Source: SIG78 sp045585955
Lineage (GTDB): Bacteria; Verrucomicrobiota; Lentisphaeria; Victivallales; Victivallaceae
Assembly (NCBI GenBank): GCA_045585955.1
Contig: JAZMZK010000093.1
Location: forward strand, 1 to 17,702
Reading direction: 5' to 3'
DNA length: 17,702 nt
The notes beneath the pieces are model-generated. The model worked only from the letters and a program-made list of their open reading frames with translations. It was not told where the DNA came from and did no database searches. Below are positions 6,254 to 14,045 of the stretch, piece by piece. Both the position numbers and the translations under genes were made by a program. Each line of letters starts with the position of its first letter. The stretch's first letter is position 1.

Positions 6254-7243
6254 ATGAATAAATTTATTTGTGCTGCACTTTTGAGTGCGGCTGTGGCAAC
6301 AACTCTTTCGGCAAAAACTTTGCGTGATTATGCTCCCGGAAAACTGCCTTCGGCAAAAAATGTAAAATTTGGCATGAGCAAAGAAGGCGTGTTGAGTATG
6401 GAGTTCGGCGAAGGCAACCTTAAAGGCTCCCGGGCATGGATGCGGCGTCACCATGATTTTATTCCGGTGGGCAAAGCTCTCAAGATTTCCATACAGGTAA
6501 AAACTACCGGTATGAGTGATGACGATAAGGTGGGATTTATGGTGCAGGCTCTGGGCGAGGGCAGAAAATATTTACGCAGCCAGATTTTTATGGAAACATA
6601 TCCTGCCAATGACTTCAAGGATAAATGGGGGACTATGGAGTTTATCTTCAAGATGCCTGATCCCGCCCGGGCTGTCCGGTGGAAGGACGGCAAGATGCTG
6701 ATGATCACTTTTGATACTTACGCCTTGAAGGGCAAAGCCGAGTTCAAGGATTTCAAAGCCGAGATAACTGATGCACCGCTGACGCTTTCCGAGCTTGCTC
6801 CCGGTAAACTGCCAGCTGCTAAAAATGTGAAGTTTGCGGTAAAAAACAATGTTTCCAGTATGACTTTCGGTCCCGGCAATGCTATGGGGGCCCGGGCGTG
6901 GATGCGGCAGTACCACCCCATGCTGAAAGTCGGGCAGAAACTCCGAATCACCATGAAAGTCAGAACAACCGATATGATGGATCCCCGTTCCAAAGTTGGT
7001 TATCTGGTGCAGACTTTGGGCGAAAATAACAAGTATCTGGCAAGCCGTCCATATATGTATTACACAGCTGCCAACGAATTTGATGGCGAATGGAAAACTT
7101 TGGAATATCTCTTTACCATGCCCGATCCGGAAAAAACTCCTAACTGGAAAAACGGCAAGATATTGATGATCTCCTACGAAACCATCGCCTTGGAGGGCAA
7201 AGCCGAATTCAAGGACTTCAAGGCCGAAGTTGTAGCACAATAG
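6254..7243 (+). CDS. Secreted protein with two copies of an uncharacterised domain
   Basis: 329 residues. A Sec signal peptide with a hydrophobic core (about 5-19) probably ends at Ala20. The mature protein is a tandem duplication: residues 22-171 and 177-326 align along their whole length, sharing APGKLPxAKNVKF, RAWMR, KVGxxVQxLGE, FxMPDP, WKxGKxLMI and GKAEFKDFKAE. No catalytic motif is recognised. The pattern of short beta-strand-like segments is reminiscent of a jelly-roll carbohydrate-binding module, which is inference. It sits 24 nt after the pseudopilin and 10 nt before the large secreted glycosidase-like gene, so it may bind the same glycan. AAGG lies 10 nt upstream of the ATG. Confidence 0.88.
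   Translation: MNKFICAALLSAAVATTLSAKTLRDYAPGKLPSAKNVKFGMSKEGVLSMEFGEGNLKGSRAWMRRHHDFIPVGKALKISIQVKTTGMSDDDKVGFMVQALGEGRKYLRSQIFMETYPANDFKDKWGTMEFIFKMPDPARAVRWKDGKMLMITFDTYALKGKAEFKDFKAEITDAPLTLSELAPGKLPAAKNVKFAVKNNVSSMTFGPGNAMGARAWMRQYHPMLKVGQKLRITMKVRTTDMMDPRSKVGYLVQTLGENNKYLASRPYMYYTAANEFDGEWKTLEYLFTMPDPEKTPNWKNGKILMISYETIALEGKAEFKDFKAEVVAQ
6317..6766 (+). repeat. Intragenic duplication, copy 1
   Basis: Encodes residues 22-171 of the duplicated-domain protein. Copy 2 follows at 6782-7231. The end of both copies is nearly identical even at the DNA level (the GGCAAAGCCGA stretch), which suggests a fairly recent duplication or ongoing gene conversion. Confidence 0.85.
6782..7231 (+). repeat. 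Intragenic duplication, copy 2
   Basis: Encodes residues 177-326, the second copy. It is about the same length as copy 1; a two-residue gap near residue 199 (KNNV against SKEGV) and an inserted Pro-Arg-Ser stretch near 244 are the visible differences. Confidence 0.85.
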
Positions 7244-7253
7244 GATTTGACCG

Positions 7254-10200
7254 ATGAAAAATTTACTGTTGACCGTTTTTTTTGCCGCTGCTCTTATAAA
7301 TGCACACTCCCTTGCTGCGGCAAAAGTTGAGTACAAAAGCCGCACGCTGGATGAAAAACTTGCTGAACCGGGAGTACGATTTTCTGCGACTTTCGATAAA
7401 CGCCATATCAATTCTGATAAGGCCAAAGGGTACAAAAAAGCTCTCTCCCACTCCGGAATTTCGCTGGATCTGCGTGGTGCAATGGGCTTTGACGACAATC
7501 CGGCATATATCCCGGCTGCTGATGAAGAACTTGCTTATTTGCTCAAAAACAATCTGGATATAAAAAACGGGACATTATCTTTCTGGTTCCGGTGCGATGA
7601 GTTTGATCCGGCAGATGTCAATCTCAAAAAGAATATTGGTATATATAATGTGGAAATACCGCTGAAAAACGGTGTTTACAACGGCTTTGGGTATTTTTTC
7701 GGCGGTCAGCTCTATCTTGCCAGCCGTTTCTTCGATAAGCAGGGCAAAAGTCTTGGTATACCCGTTTCTGCCAAAGTGCCGGGTACCAAAATCGGCAAAG
7801 GTGTCTGGAACCAGATAACCTGGAGCTTTGATAAAGAAAACCGGCAGCAGTTTTTTCTGAACGGCGAACCATTGAACCGGCCCACATTGTTGGTGATCCC
7901 TCCGGAAATAAGTGACTTTGAGGTAAATAAAAGTTCTTATATGGCATTCAGCTGCCGGGTGTGGACACGCATCCCCGGGCAGATCCGCCCCTATGCTGTG
8001 GCACTGGACGACATAACTGTTTACGATCAGGCATTGCCGGAAGCGGCGGTGCGGGCAAAGTATCAAGCTCTGCTGAAAAACGGTGCCAGAGATATAAAAT
8101 TGCTGGTATTGAGTTTTGACGGCAAGGAGAGGGGGGCAAACAAAGTGCCGCTTTTGCGGTGCAATGTGGATACCCGGGCGATGAGTGAAGCCCTTACAAC
8201 AGCATCTTTCAAGCTCAAGCAGGGCAATAAAGTGCTTAAAAAAGGCACCGTCAAGCTGAATGACGGCTTGGGCAGTGTCTATACAGAAGTACCCGCCAAA
8301 CCCCAGAATTATACCTTTGAAGTCACCGCCGGAAAGATCACCGAATCCATTCCGGTTTCCACTCCAGATTTTACCTTTATTGGTAAATACCCCCGCAAAG
8401 ATGTGGTACATTCTCCGTGGACAAAACCAGTTTACAACGCTGCCGAGCGTTCCTACAAGGTGTGGAACCGCAAATACTATTTCGGTAACGGCCCATTCCC
8501 GGTCAGGATCGTTACCGATAAAAATATAAATATTCTGGATAAAGGCCCCGAACTTTATATGGATGGCAAGGCGGTAGTCTGGCAAGCTGGAAATGTCAAG
8601 ACCGGCAAGAGTTTTGTTGAGTTTACCGGCAGTGGTAAAGGTAAAGATGATTCTGTTATCAAATACTTTACCCGGCTGGACTTTGACGGGGTTATGAAAA
8701 CCGATTTTACCGTAAGCGGCAAACCACAGGTCAGCAACATGACTCTGGAGTGGCAAGTCGGAAAAGATTTGCGAAAATACCTTATGACTCCCAACTATCA
8801 GCCGGCAAGAGCCGACGGGGTATACAAATTCAAATACCCCAAGGGTAATATCTTCCGTACACCCTGTCTTTTGTGGAGTGTTTCCGGTAAAGCAGGCTTC
8901 TGCTGGATGCCCGAAGATGATGGCAACTGGCTGCACTCCGGCAATGATGACGCTTTTGTCATGGATTTGAAAAGTGGTAAAGCAACCGTTAATCTGATTG
9001 CCCGAAAATGCGTTATTCCTGAAGGTGCACGCTACAACTCATGGTTTGCGGCAACTCCCACCAGAAAAGCTCCGGAACAGAAGCGTGCAGTTTACGGTAA
9101 ACATGCCATCCATAACTGGTTCGGCAACCGTCACAATGCCGGTTGGGAGGTCGATCCGGTTTTGGCGGAAAGCTACATAAAAGTTTTTGCCGAAAAGAGC
9201 TTCGGCCCTTACGGCATGGGGCACGGTCAGGTTTTGACCAATCCTATGGCTAAATATCTGGAAAAAGATTGGGATGCTCCAGGATGTTTTATTTATGGTA
9301 TGGCATGCCGGAAAGTTGATGAACAAAACAAACTCTACGAACATTACCTCAAGACCTACAAAGTAGCCAACAGCAATCCGTGTCCGCGTTTGAATACTCT
9401 GTTCAACGAGTGGCAGGTAAGTCAGGCTGATAAACTTTTGAGCAGTAAATACGGCGACCGTGTGGCAATGCTCTATTATGATTTGGGGTCTCCATGCTTC
9501 TTCTGCAGCAACGAAATCCACGGTTGTGCTTACACTGACAAGTTCGGCAGAAAAATCACTCCCACCCAGGTTTCCGGTTTCCGGGATCAGTACATAAGAT
9601 TGTTGGATGTGGCACGCAAATATAATGTGGAGATTATGAGCCACGCTCAAGACCAGTTTATACCTTTTGTCAACGGTTTAACTGACTGGTGGCTGCCCGG
9701 TGAACAGTGCAGCGGCATATTGCGGGCGGATAAGTACGCATTTGTAAATAAACTGCGTCCTTATTACGATACAGAAATGAACCGCGATGTGCTGGGTAGT
9801 GGCGTGTTGTTCTACACACACTCGGTCGGTTCCGCCGGTCGTGAGCACGTCCGCACATCGGAAACGACCGAAATGATGCTTGCTATGCTTATGCTCTACG
9901 ATGTGGAGTGGAATAAGCCGACCGAGTGGACCGGTTTCAACTTCCGTATCTGGGATACCTACAAGCATTACGGAATGCACGATAAATCCGTAAAGGTTCA
10001 TCGTTTTGATACTCAAAAAGAGATCAAATTAAGCAATCCTGCTGCTGAAGCTACCTGGTATGATTGTCCGGATGGCTATAAACTGGCAGTTGTTGCCAAC
10101 GCTACGCATAATGATATCACCACCACGGTCGATGTCAGCAAATTCGGCATTAGCGACGGAGTGATTTATGATGAATACCGCAATAAGCCCTATCAGCTCA

Positions 10201-10766
10201 AAGACGGCAAATTCACTGGCCATATTCTGAAACGCAACTTTATACTTATCGGCTTGCCCGCCAAGCCGCGTTTCCCGTGGCGTGATGATTTTACATTTCC
10301 CTGGTTCCGTACTTTGGGCAACCGGCTTTCGGCTGTGGGTACACCTCAGCTGGCGATCCCCACCAATGATTTTGGTATGCACCGCACGGCAGCTCCGGCA
10401 CTGGGAGCATGGCCCATCGGCGGCGATTTTGCCGGAGTCAAAGGCGAGGGCGGCAGCAACTTTTTGTACGGCAAGTTTATTCCGGTGCGTACCACTAAAG
10501 CAATGACCGCTGCAATATGGTGCCGCAGTAAAGATGCTGCTAAAAACGCCAATGTACTTATGAAGATAATCGTTCTGGATAAAAATAATAAACCCATCAG
10601 CGATTACTTTACAGCCAGGGCAACCGGTAAACATGCCGGGGATTGGGAAAAATTGGAAGTCAAAGTTCCGGCAATTCCCGGGGCATGCTGGCTGCATGTA
10701 CTTTTGCAAGCCTCTGCCGGCGGCAGAGAAGGCAAGATAGTATTCGACGATTTTTCTCTTGAATAA
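7254..10766 (+). CDS. Large secreted multidomain protein: LamG-like, glycosidase-like core (DUF6067-like), C-terminal binding domain
   Basis: 1170 residues. A Sec signal peptide covers residues 1-22. Residues about 40-275 look like a concanavalin/LamG fold: GTLSFWFRC (106-114), WNQITWSFD (185-193), a FFLNGEPLN strand and the closing ALDDITVYDQALPEAAVRAKY (250-270). Residues about 375-610 appear beta-rich, and 612-910 resemble a glycosidase-type TIM barrel: NWFGNRHNAGWEVD (621-634), YYDLGSPCFFCSNEIHGC (741-758), the SHAQDQ segment (796-801), WWLPGEQ (812-818) and RIWDTYKHYG (898-907). From memory, the Y-D...C-x-N...H-G-C pattern resembles DUF6067/GH123-like proteins. Asp743, Glu754 and Glu817 are candidate catalytic acids, by inference only. 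Residues about 1010-1170 end in KIVFDDFSLE, typical of a beta-sandwich carbohydrate-binding module. It follows the duplicated-domain gene by 10 nt; AGGA overlapping that gene's stop is the likely ribosome site. Substrate unknown. Confidence 0.85.
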   Translation: MKNLLLTVFFAAALINAHSLAAAKVEYKSRTLDEKLAEPGVRFSATFDKRHINSDKAKGYKKALSHSGISLDLRGAMGFDDNPAYIPAADEELAYLLKNNLDIKNGTLSFWFRCDEFDPADVNLKKNIGIYNVEIPLKNGVYNGFGYFFGGQLYLASRFFDKQGKSLGIPVSAKVPGTKIGKGVWNQITWSFDKENRQQFFLNGEPLNRPTLLVIPPEISDFEVNKSSYMAFSCRVWTRIPGQIRPYAVALDDITVYDQALPEAAVRAKYQALLKNGARDIKLLVLSFDGKERGANKVPLLRCNVDTRAMSEALTTASFKLKQGNKVLKKGTVKLNDGLGSVYTEVPAKPQNYTFEVTAGKITESIPVSTPDFTFIGKYPRKDVVHSPWTKPVYNAAERSYKVWNRKYYFGNGPFPVRIVTDKNINILDKGPELYMDGKAVVWQAGNVKTGKSFVEFTGSGKGKDDSVIKYFTRLDFDGVMKTDFTVSGKPQVSNMTLEWQVGKDLRKYLMTPNYQPARADGVYKFKYPKGNIFRTPCLLWSVSGKAGFCWMPEDDGNWLHSGNDDAFVMDLKSGKATVNLIARKCVIPEGARYNSWFAATPTRKAPEQKRAVYGKHAIHNWFGNRHNAGWEVDPVLAESYIKVFAEKSFGPYGMGHGQVLTNPMAKYLEKDWDAPGCFIYGMACRKVDEQNKLYEHYLKTYKVANSNPCPRLNTLFNEWQVSQADKLLSSKYGDRVAMLYYDLGSPCFFCSNEIHGCAYTDKFGRKITPTQVSGFRDQYIRLLDVARKYNVEIMSHAQDQFIPFVNGLTDWWLPGEQCSGILRADKYAFVNKLRPYYDTEMNRDVLGSGVLFYTHSVGSAGREHVRTSETTEMMLAMLMLYDVEWNKPTEWTGFNFRIWDTYKHYGMHDKSVKVHRFDTQKEIKLSNPAAEATWYDCPDGYKLAVVANATHNDITTTVDVSKFGISDGVIYDEYRNKPYQLKDGKFTGHILKRNFILIGLPAKPRFPWRDDFTFPWFRTLGNRLSAVGTPQLAIPTNDFGMHRTAAPALGAWPIGGDFAGVKGEGGSNFLYGKFIPVRTTKAMTAAIWCRSKDAAKNANVLMKIIVLDKNNKPISDYFTARATGKHAGDWEKLEVKVPAIPGACWLHVLLQASAGGREGKIVFDDFSLE

Positions 10767-10785
10767 TGTTTTTTACATAGACAGG

Positions 10786-10811
10786 GGCGGTGGTTTGCCG
10801 CCTTTTTCTTT
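10786..10811 (+). terminator. Rho-independent terminator inside the gene cluster
   Basis: GGCGG (10786-10790), a 7-nt loop and CCGCC (10798-10802) are followed by TTTTTCTTT. G-U and A-U pairs can extend the stem by about three pairs. It lies 19 nt after the 1170-aa gene and 12 nt before the next gene, so it probably lowers expression of the two cytoplasmic genes relative to the secreted ones. Confidence 0.75.
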
Positions 10812-10822
10812 ATATCAACGCA

Positions 10823-13018
10823 ATGAAAAATAATATGATAAAACAAGACAAGTTCGGGGTTTTCTGGTACAACGATCCGGAGCTTTTTCAGTGGAACGAT
10901 TGCGACTTTGAAAATAAAGCCCGGGAGTTTGCCGCTGCCGGAATCAATATTGTTATGACTTTCAGCTGTACGCATTTCCGCTGGAGTTACTATCCGTGGT
11001 GGGATATGATAAACAGCCGCATTGCCATGCTGGTAAAGGCGTGTCACAAATTCGATATCCGGGTGGTGGAGCATCACAGCAGTCATTTGACTTTTGATCC
11101 CCGGGATAAGAGTGAGTGGGATTATGCAGAAAATATCCTGAAAGTGCGTAATAGTACCCTTGAGAGTTTTCCCGGTTTGCGGGAGCATGTTGCTGCGGGT
11201 GATCCGGAGATCGCTCCCGGAATTTATCTCTCCAGCTGCCGCCAGATCGATGGGCGTACCGGCGAATATGCCCGCACTTCTTACCACGGATACGGATTGT
11301 GTTTCAACAACCCGGATTACCGCAAACGCTACTTTGAATATCTTGCTGCAGTGTACCAAACCGGGGTGGATGGCATTATGACCGATGATGTGCAATACTT
11401 CGGTTCGGGCAATGCTTGCACCTGTAAACATTGCCGGAAAAAATTCCTTGCCAAATATGGTTTTGAATTGCCATCTCCGGCAGACTGGGGCAAGTTTTAC
11501 GGAGATTATCAGAATCCTGTATTTGTTGCGTGGCTCCGGTTCCGGCAGGAATCCACTGCTGATTTTCAGCAGGCAGTCAGCAGTCATGCCAAAAGTTTGG
11601 GCTATAACATGCTTCGCCCCAACTATTCAACCAGTACATTTGCCCGCAATCTGACCGGGTATCCTTTTGAAAAAGCAGGTTTTTTGTGGAGCCATGTTTT
11701 TCAGGAGAATATGTTTTCCAGCGTAATGCGTGCTTCGTGGCCCAGCTGGACGGCTGACGCCATGCACCGCCGGGCTATGGCGGCGAAATACTGTATTGAG
11801 CCAATGAGTATGTTTTACCCGGCAAGATACGATGATTACTACTTTTGTTGGGCTCTTTCCAGGAGCTGGGGTCATCTTTTGATGGCAACGCCGGAAGGCA
11901 GCGATTTAAATGCTGTGGAGCAGAAATTTTATGAGTTTGAGCAGGGGGCCCCCCGCTGGACTGTCGACGCTGTTTTGCCGGCAAAAATCGCCTTTATGCA
12001 GCCCCGCAGTTCGCTGGATTTTGCTGCCGATGCCGTGGAAGGTTCCGGCAGACCATTTGCGGTGTGGACTCAAAGCGGAGTTTTCCGGAATATCCCATTT
12101 GATATAATTTTTGAAGATGAAGAGCTGGAACGCTTCAGCCAATACAGTTTGATCGTTGTTGCCGGAGCAACCATGCTGAGCGATAAACAGTTGGCTCTTT
12201 TCAAAGAATATTGTGCAAATGGCGGCAAACTGCTTATTTCCGGCCCATTCGGTATTTACAACAGCAACGGTGAATTACGCGAGCATCCTGAAGCGGTATT
12301 TGGTTTTACTGCTGAACTCAATGGTATAGAATCCACTGCGGAAGGTGTTTTGAGCTTGAAAGATAGGCAAATCAAACTCCCGGCAGTGGAAGAAAGTTAC
12401 TTTTTAAGCGGCATAACCGGTGCCGCAGAACCCATTGCCGAAACCATTGACGGCAAGGTTTTGGGCGTAAGTTCCATGCAGGGAAATTTGATTTGGCTGG
12501 CGGGTGGAGTCCATACCCGGGGCGTGGAGGCTGCCCACTACGCCTTTGTTATTTCCCGCTGGGTAGATGGGCAGGCGGTCACAGCAGAAGCTCCGGCGTA
12601 TGCTGCCGGATACATCAAGGCTGTTCCGGGGGCGATACTTGAAATTTTGGCAGATGATTTGTACAAAGTAAAAGTAAACAGTGCCGATTATCTTGCAAGT
12701 TTGGCATACAATAAAAATTCCGGAAATCTGCGGATAAATTTAGTTAATATAAGCAATACTTTAGCTGAACCACCGGCAAAAATCAGCCACGGTGACATAT
12801 TTGCCAACTTTTCTCCGGGGGCCGCAGGTAATGGCAAAACTCTTGAAATATCTTGTAAACTCGATAAAAAACTCCTTGCAGTCACTAAAGCAACGGCAGT
12901 ATCTCCGGAGTTTTCCGGCAAAAAGGATTTGCTTTTTACTGTGCGTAGAAATATATTATCCATAACAGTAGAACCGGGGATATTCGCAGGTTTTCTGGAA
13001 ATAAATTTGGAGAGTTGA
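10823..13018 (+). CDS. GH42/GHL6-like glycoside hydrolase family protein with beta-galactosidase trimerisation-like domain
   Basis: 731 residues from ATG 10823. Residues about 5-385 look like a TIM barrel of the GH42/alpha-amylase-like superfamily: FGVFWYNDPELF, the VVEHHSSHL strand (81-89), GIMTDDVQYFG (184-194) with Asp188-Asp189, then Cys199-x-Cys201-x2-Cys204 and KKFLAKYG, a cysteine cluster also found in GH42-type enzymes, where it can hold zinc. Residues about 389-550 resemble the glutamine-amidotransferase-fold trimerisation domain (LIVVAGATMLSD, GGKLLISGPFG). No signal peptide, so probably cytoplasmic. The frame is open to a GTG at 10790, but that codon lies in the terminator hairpin, so ATG 10823 (or 10835) is preferred; neither has a good Shine-Dalgarno. 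Its stop is 3 nt before the alpha/beta hydrolase ATG. Catalytic activity is not certain. Confidence 0.82.
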   Translation: MKNNMIKQDKFGVFWYNDPELFQWNDCDFENKAREFAAAGINIVMTFSCTHFRWSYYPWWDMINSRIAMLVKACHKFDIRVVEHHSSHLTFDPRDKSEWDYAENILKVRNSTLESFPGLREHVAAGDPEIAPGIYLSSCRQIDGRTGEYARTSYHGYGLCFNNPDYRKRYFEYLAAVYQTGVDGIMTDDVQYFGSGNACTCKHCRKKFLAKYGFELPSPADWGKFYGDYQNPVFVAWLRFRQESTADFQQAVSSHAKSLGYNMLRPNYSTSTFARNLTGYPFEKAGFLWSHVFQENMFSSVMRASWPSWTADAMHRRAMAAKYCIEPMSMFYPARYDDYYFCWALSRSWGHLLMATPEGSDLNAVEQKFYEFEQGAPRWTVDAVLPAKIAFMQPRSSLDFAADAVEGSGRPFAVWTQSGVFRNIPFDIIFEDEELERFSQYSLIVVAGATMLSDKQLALFKEYCANGGKLLISGPFGIYNSNGELREHPEAVFGFTAELNGIESTAEGVLSLKDRQIKLPAVEESYFLSGITGAAEPIAETIDGKVLGVSSMQGNLIWLAGGVHTRGVEAAHYAFVISRWVDGQAVTAEAPAYAAGYIKAVPGAILEILADDLYKVKVNSADYLASLAYNKNSGNLRINLVNISNTLAEPPAKISHGDIFANFSPGAAGNGKTLEISCKLDKKLLAVTKATAVSPEFSGKKDLLFTVRRNILSITVEPGIFAGFLEINLES

Positions 13019-13021
13019 TTT

Positions 13022-13960
13022 ATGGATATGGAGTTTGAAAAATTGATGACTGAAACCAAACAGGATATCTGGCGGCAGCTGCTGGAAGTGCCGCCAGATT
13101 ATAAATATGCTCCGGGGTTCAAGCATGTAAAAAACTATGAATACGATTCTTTCAAAGCTGAACTCTATTTGCAGAATAACGGTCCCGGCACTGTTCAGCG
13201 GGTGCTGATAACCATGCCCAAGGTGTTTACAGATAAGCTCCCGGCGGTGGTCATACCATTTTATTTCCCGGAAGCTATGGTCGGCTTTGAGCTGGAAACT
13301 TTGGAAACTCTGCCCCGCTTTTCCGAAATAGCTATGGCTAAAGACTTGGCGGAACGGGGTTTTATAACCATTACTGCTGAAGCGTATCACCTGACCTATT
13401 GTCCGGAGGATAAATCCGACCGGTTGGATTTTGAACGCTGGCAGCGTGCCGGTTCGGCTCTGGTAAAAGATCATCCCCAATGGTGCGGCTGCGGCAAGCT
13501 CCTTGCCGATACGCAGCTTTTGCTGGATGTGTTGGAAAATGATCCCCGGGTGGATACTGATAAAATCGGTATAGCCGGTCACTCGCTGGGGGGCAAGATG
13601 GCGTTTTACACCGGTTGTATGGATGAAAGAGTCAAAGTCATACTGGCAAGCGATTTCGGCATCAACTGGGATCAAACCAACTGGCAGGATGTCTGGTATT
13701 GGGGCGATAAAGTCAAAAAGCTGGAAAATGCCGGTCTGGAACACAGTCAGCTCTTGGCTATGGGCAAAGGTAAACCCTTTATGCTGTTGGCGGGGCACTA
13801 CGACAATATGGCAAGTTTTGATACCATGCAGCGTTCACAAGTCTATCCGGCTGATTCGGAAGATTTGGTGATAATCAACCACGCCACCGGGCACCGCCCG
13901 CCGCAGGATGTACTCCATGCCGGATACAGATTTCTGGAAAAGTACCTGAAAAATCAGTAA
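13022..13960 (+). CDS. Alpha/beta hydrolase (dienelactone hydrolase/acetyl xylan esterase-like)
   Basis: 312 residues. The nucleophile elbow is Gly186-His-Ser188-Leu-Gly-Gly, with Asp261 (LLAGHYDNMAS) and His291 (ATGHRPP) as the likely rest of the triad. Residues 60-120 carry the N-terminal strands (VLITMPKVF, AVVIPFYFP, FITITAEAYH). An insertion with Cys155-Gly-Cys157 precedes the elbow. No signal peptide. GGAG lies 9 nt upstream of the ATG, inside the end of the previous gene, and only 3 nt separate the two genes, so translation is probably coupled. In this context it may remove acyl groups from imported glycan fragments; that role is inferred. No clear terminator follows it. Confidence 0.88.
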   Translation: MDMEFEKLMTETKQDIWRQLLEVPPDYKYAPGFKHVKNYEYDSFKAELYLQNNGPGTVQRVLITMPKVFTDKLPAVVIPFYFPEAMVGFELETLETLPRFSEIAMAKDLAERGFITITAEAYHLTYCPEDKSDRLDFERWQRAGSALVKDHPQWCGCGKLLADTQLLLDVLENDPRVDTDKIGIAGHSLGGKMAFYTGCMDERVKVILASDFGINWDQTNWQDVWYWGDKVKKLENAGLEHSQLLAMGKGKPFMLLAGHYDNMASFDTMQRSQVYPADSEDLVIINHATGHRPPQDVLHAGYRFLEKYLKNQ

Positions 13961-13978
13961 AAAATCTGCATTGAGAGC

Positions 13979-14007
13979 TTGAATTTGGAACATTGGATAG
14001 TTATATT
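13979..14007 (+). promoter_or_regulatory. Promoter of ddh
   Basis: TTGAAT (13979-13984), a 17-bp spacer and TATATT (14002-14007). Transcription would start near 14014, the centre of the inverted repeat at 13995-14030. Same general form as the promoters at 1649 and 5341, but without the TGn extension. Confidence 0.6.
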
Positions 14008-14030
14008 AAACTAATTGTATATAACTATCC
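13995..14030. promoter_or_regulatory. 12-bp perfect inverted repeat covering the ddh promoter (operator candidate)
   Basis: GGATAGTTATAT (13995-14006) and ATATAACTATCC (14019-14030) are exact reverse complements around a 12-bp spacer. The left arm overlaps the -10 box and the right arm ends 5 nt before the AGGAG ribosome site. Its centre near the predicted transcription start is typical of a dimeric repressor site. An RNA hairpin is a weaker alternative, because the left arm would lie upstream of the predicted start. Confidence 0.65.
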
Positions 14031-14045
14031 CAACAGGAGTTTTTT

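Noticed and set aside
6572..7498. 308-residue minus-strand frame across the duplicated-domain gene
   Set aside because: It mirrors the internal duplication of the real gene on the other strand and has no motif of its own.
7575..8936. 453-residue open frame on the minus strand inside the 1170-aa gene
   Set aside because: It lies opposite a gene with a signal peptide and domain motifs; its translation shows no family resemblance.
10790..10822. GTG start extending the GH42-like protein by 11 residues
   Set aside because: The codon is part of the terminator hairpin stem; ATG 10823 gives a sensible N-terminus.
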